This document shows, piece by piece, positions 14,849-15,518 of a DNA stretch of 15,518 nucleotides. Under the pieces are notes generated by a model. It was not told the DNA's origin. It did no database searches and was given only the letters and a program-made list of their open reading frames with translations. Both the position numbers and the translations under genes were made by a program. This DNA comes from Methanomicrobiales archaeon (lineage in GTDB: Archaea > Halobacteriota > Methanomicrobia > Methanomicrobiales > Methanoculleaceae). The stretch spans positions 1 through 15,518 of the forward strand of contig JAAZID010000025.1 in the NCBI GenBank assembly GCA_012510295.1. The letters run 5' to 3'. How positions within the stretch are numbered: the stretch's first letter is position 1; the number at the start of each line of letters is the position of its first letter.

Positions 14849-15374
14849 GACGAGCCACCCTGACCGGTTCCGGCACCCGGCCTTCGTACGTGACGTCGTT
14901 ACAGAGCCTCCCGGCATCTTCAGGGGGGAGGCCATAGGGGCGGATGAAGAGGTCGTGCCCTGTGTGGAGCCTTACGGGAATCCGGTCACCGAGCCGCTGG
15001 TATGCCGCGAGTCTCCGGGTATCGCCAGGGAAGCGGCGGTTGATATCCTCTGCGAGCCCCTCCGACTCCTCATAGGTGGTGACGATAACCGGAAGCCCGG
15101 TCGCATCCTGCACCGCCACGGGATCGATGATGTTGTACCAGGCGATGACACTCCCGCTGACCATCATGAGGTTGATATCCTGACGCCTGAGTCTGGTAAA
15201 GAGCCTGATTATAGCATCGGTCGCGTCTGATCCCCCGACCGTCACCCGGGCGAAAGCCACCCCATCGATCAGGAGATCCTTTCGCATAACAACACCGGCA
15301 ATTGTGGACTCTTCCCGCCCCGAATAGCTCTCTGCGATGCCGAGGATGCGGAGCCCCGGTTTGGCTATGTGCAT
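14802..15374 (-). CDS. DUF99 family protein (endonuclease dU type)
   Basis: A 190-residue protein, normal for the DUF99/UPF0215 family, which is related to endonuclease V and is named endonuclease dU in databases. GLRILGIAESYSGREESTIA (7-26) holds the conserved GI-E/D motif of the first strand. LIDGVAFARVTVGGSDATDA (35-54) supplies the central Asp residues, and MMVSGSVIAWYNIIDPVAVQ (70-89) and GLPVIVTTYEE (93-103) complete the RNase H-like core. Expected role: incision at deaminated bases, that is DNA repair; catalysis is not shown for this protein. The ATG at 15374 is the family start; a GGTGGT further upstream is too distant to be a clear ribosome site. The 3' end overlaps the universal stress gene, and an insertion-sequence end lies about 45 nt upstream of its start. 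Confidence 0.88.
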   Translation of the reverse strand: MHIAKPGLRILGIAESYSGREESTIAGVVMRKDLLIDGVAFARVTVGGSDATDAIIRLFTRLRRQDINLMMVSGSVIAWYNIIDPVAVQDATGLPVIVTTYEESEGLAEDINRRFPGDTRRLAAYQRLGDRIPVRLHTGHDLFIRPYGLPPEDAGRLCNDVTYEGRVPEPVRVARLIARGLVRSGWSGQP

Positions 15375-15414
15375 ACAAAGCCCTTATACCACCAGATCGA
15401 ATAATAGTATACCG

Positions 15415-15518
15415 GTCAACTACCCCTCCCTGAAGGGAGGGGCTTGTGAACGGCTAAACAGGACAAAACAGTTAGACTAGGAGGCAAAAAATTGCAGCAG
15501 CGTTCTGGGCTACAAGAA
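15415..15518 (-). mobile_element. Right-end hairpin of an IS200/IS605 (IS1341/TnpB-type) element, partial
   Basis: Read on the minus strand, the segment GTTCACAAGCCCCTCCCTTC is followed by AGGGAGGGGTAGTTGAC. The hairpin has a perfect 8-bp stem (15423-15430 with 15435-15442) and a 4-nt loop, flanked by AAGCC and GTAGTTGAC. This is the usual look of the right end of IS605-group elements, where the 3' part of the TnpB guide RNA is also encoded. The element body and any tnpB would lie beyond 15518; no tnpB coding sequence can be confirmed in the ~75 nt available. The family assignment is from memory of such ends. A solitary remnant (no tnpB) or an unrelated terminator hairpin is possible. Confidence 0.6.
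15492..15518 (+). other. Possible start of an ORF running out of the window
   Basis: AGGAGG (15479-15484) lies 7 nt before a TTG at 15492, with nine open codons (MQQRSGLQE) to the edge. This is a good ribosome site but far too little sequence to judge. It would run opposite to the inferred mobile-element orientation. Confidence 0.15.

Noticed and set aside
1..15518. CRISPR arrays, rRNA, complete transposase genes
   Set aside because: No regularly spaced direct repeats, rRNA motifs or transposase domains were seen on either strand. Only the element end near 15420 suggests mobile DNA.

Overview
The window reads as chromosome of a methanogenic euryarchaeon, most likely a Methanomicrobiales relative such as Methanoculleus (taxon inferred from gene content, not searched). 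The support is a methanogenesis marker protein 14 gene, an archaeal CDP-archaeol synthase, a tetraether-lipid-synthase-type radical SAM protein, a DUF99/endonuclease dU gene, an archaeal pilin-like protein, high GC in genes, and AT-rich TATA-type promoters with GGTGAT or GGAGG ribosome sites.

Layout: 1-2554 (minus) is a glycine betaine/proline-type ABC importer operon (ATPase, permease, then a binding lipoprotein cut by the window edge). 3020-4207 (plus) is argG, convergent with a small flavin/PPOX-fold protein (4217-4621, minus). A GC-rich palindromic spacer precedes methanogenesis marker 14 (5039-6535, plus) and a tightly linked 78-residue unknown protein (6546-6782). 6910-10220 (minus) is a compact cluster transcribed carS, pyrE, purD, argF, joining lipid, pyrimidine, purine and arginine synthesis. 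Divergent from carS, across one AT-rich promoter region, lies the tes-like radical SAM gene (10300-11772, plus). It is followed by a convergent alanine dehydrogenase/ornithine cyclodeaminase family gene (11893-12831, minus).

12832-13860 has no confidently recognised gene, though it holds a good TATA box and a weak 157-codon ORF. Then come a pilin-like secreted or membrane-anchored protein whose conserved N-terminus appears to extend upstream of any normal start codon (13861-14322), a universal stress protein (14375-14848) and a DUF99/endonuclease dU gene (14802-15374, minus) that overlaps it tail to tail. The last ~100 bases carry a perfect hairpin typical of the right end of an IS200/IS605 (IS1341/TnpB-type) element, whose body would lie outside the window.

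Functional links: carS makes CDP-archaeol, and Tes would join lipid chains into tetraethers, so the divergent pair is a coherent membrane-lipid unit. pyrE feeds the pyrimidine pool (CTP) that CarS uses. argF and argG are two steps of arginine synthesis placed in separate units. I see no CRISPR array, tRNA or rRNA in the window. The strongest leads for something new are the marker-14 partner protein, the start-less pilin, the lone region around 13250-13750, and the TnpB-type element end with its implied native guide upstream of the endonuclease dU gene.
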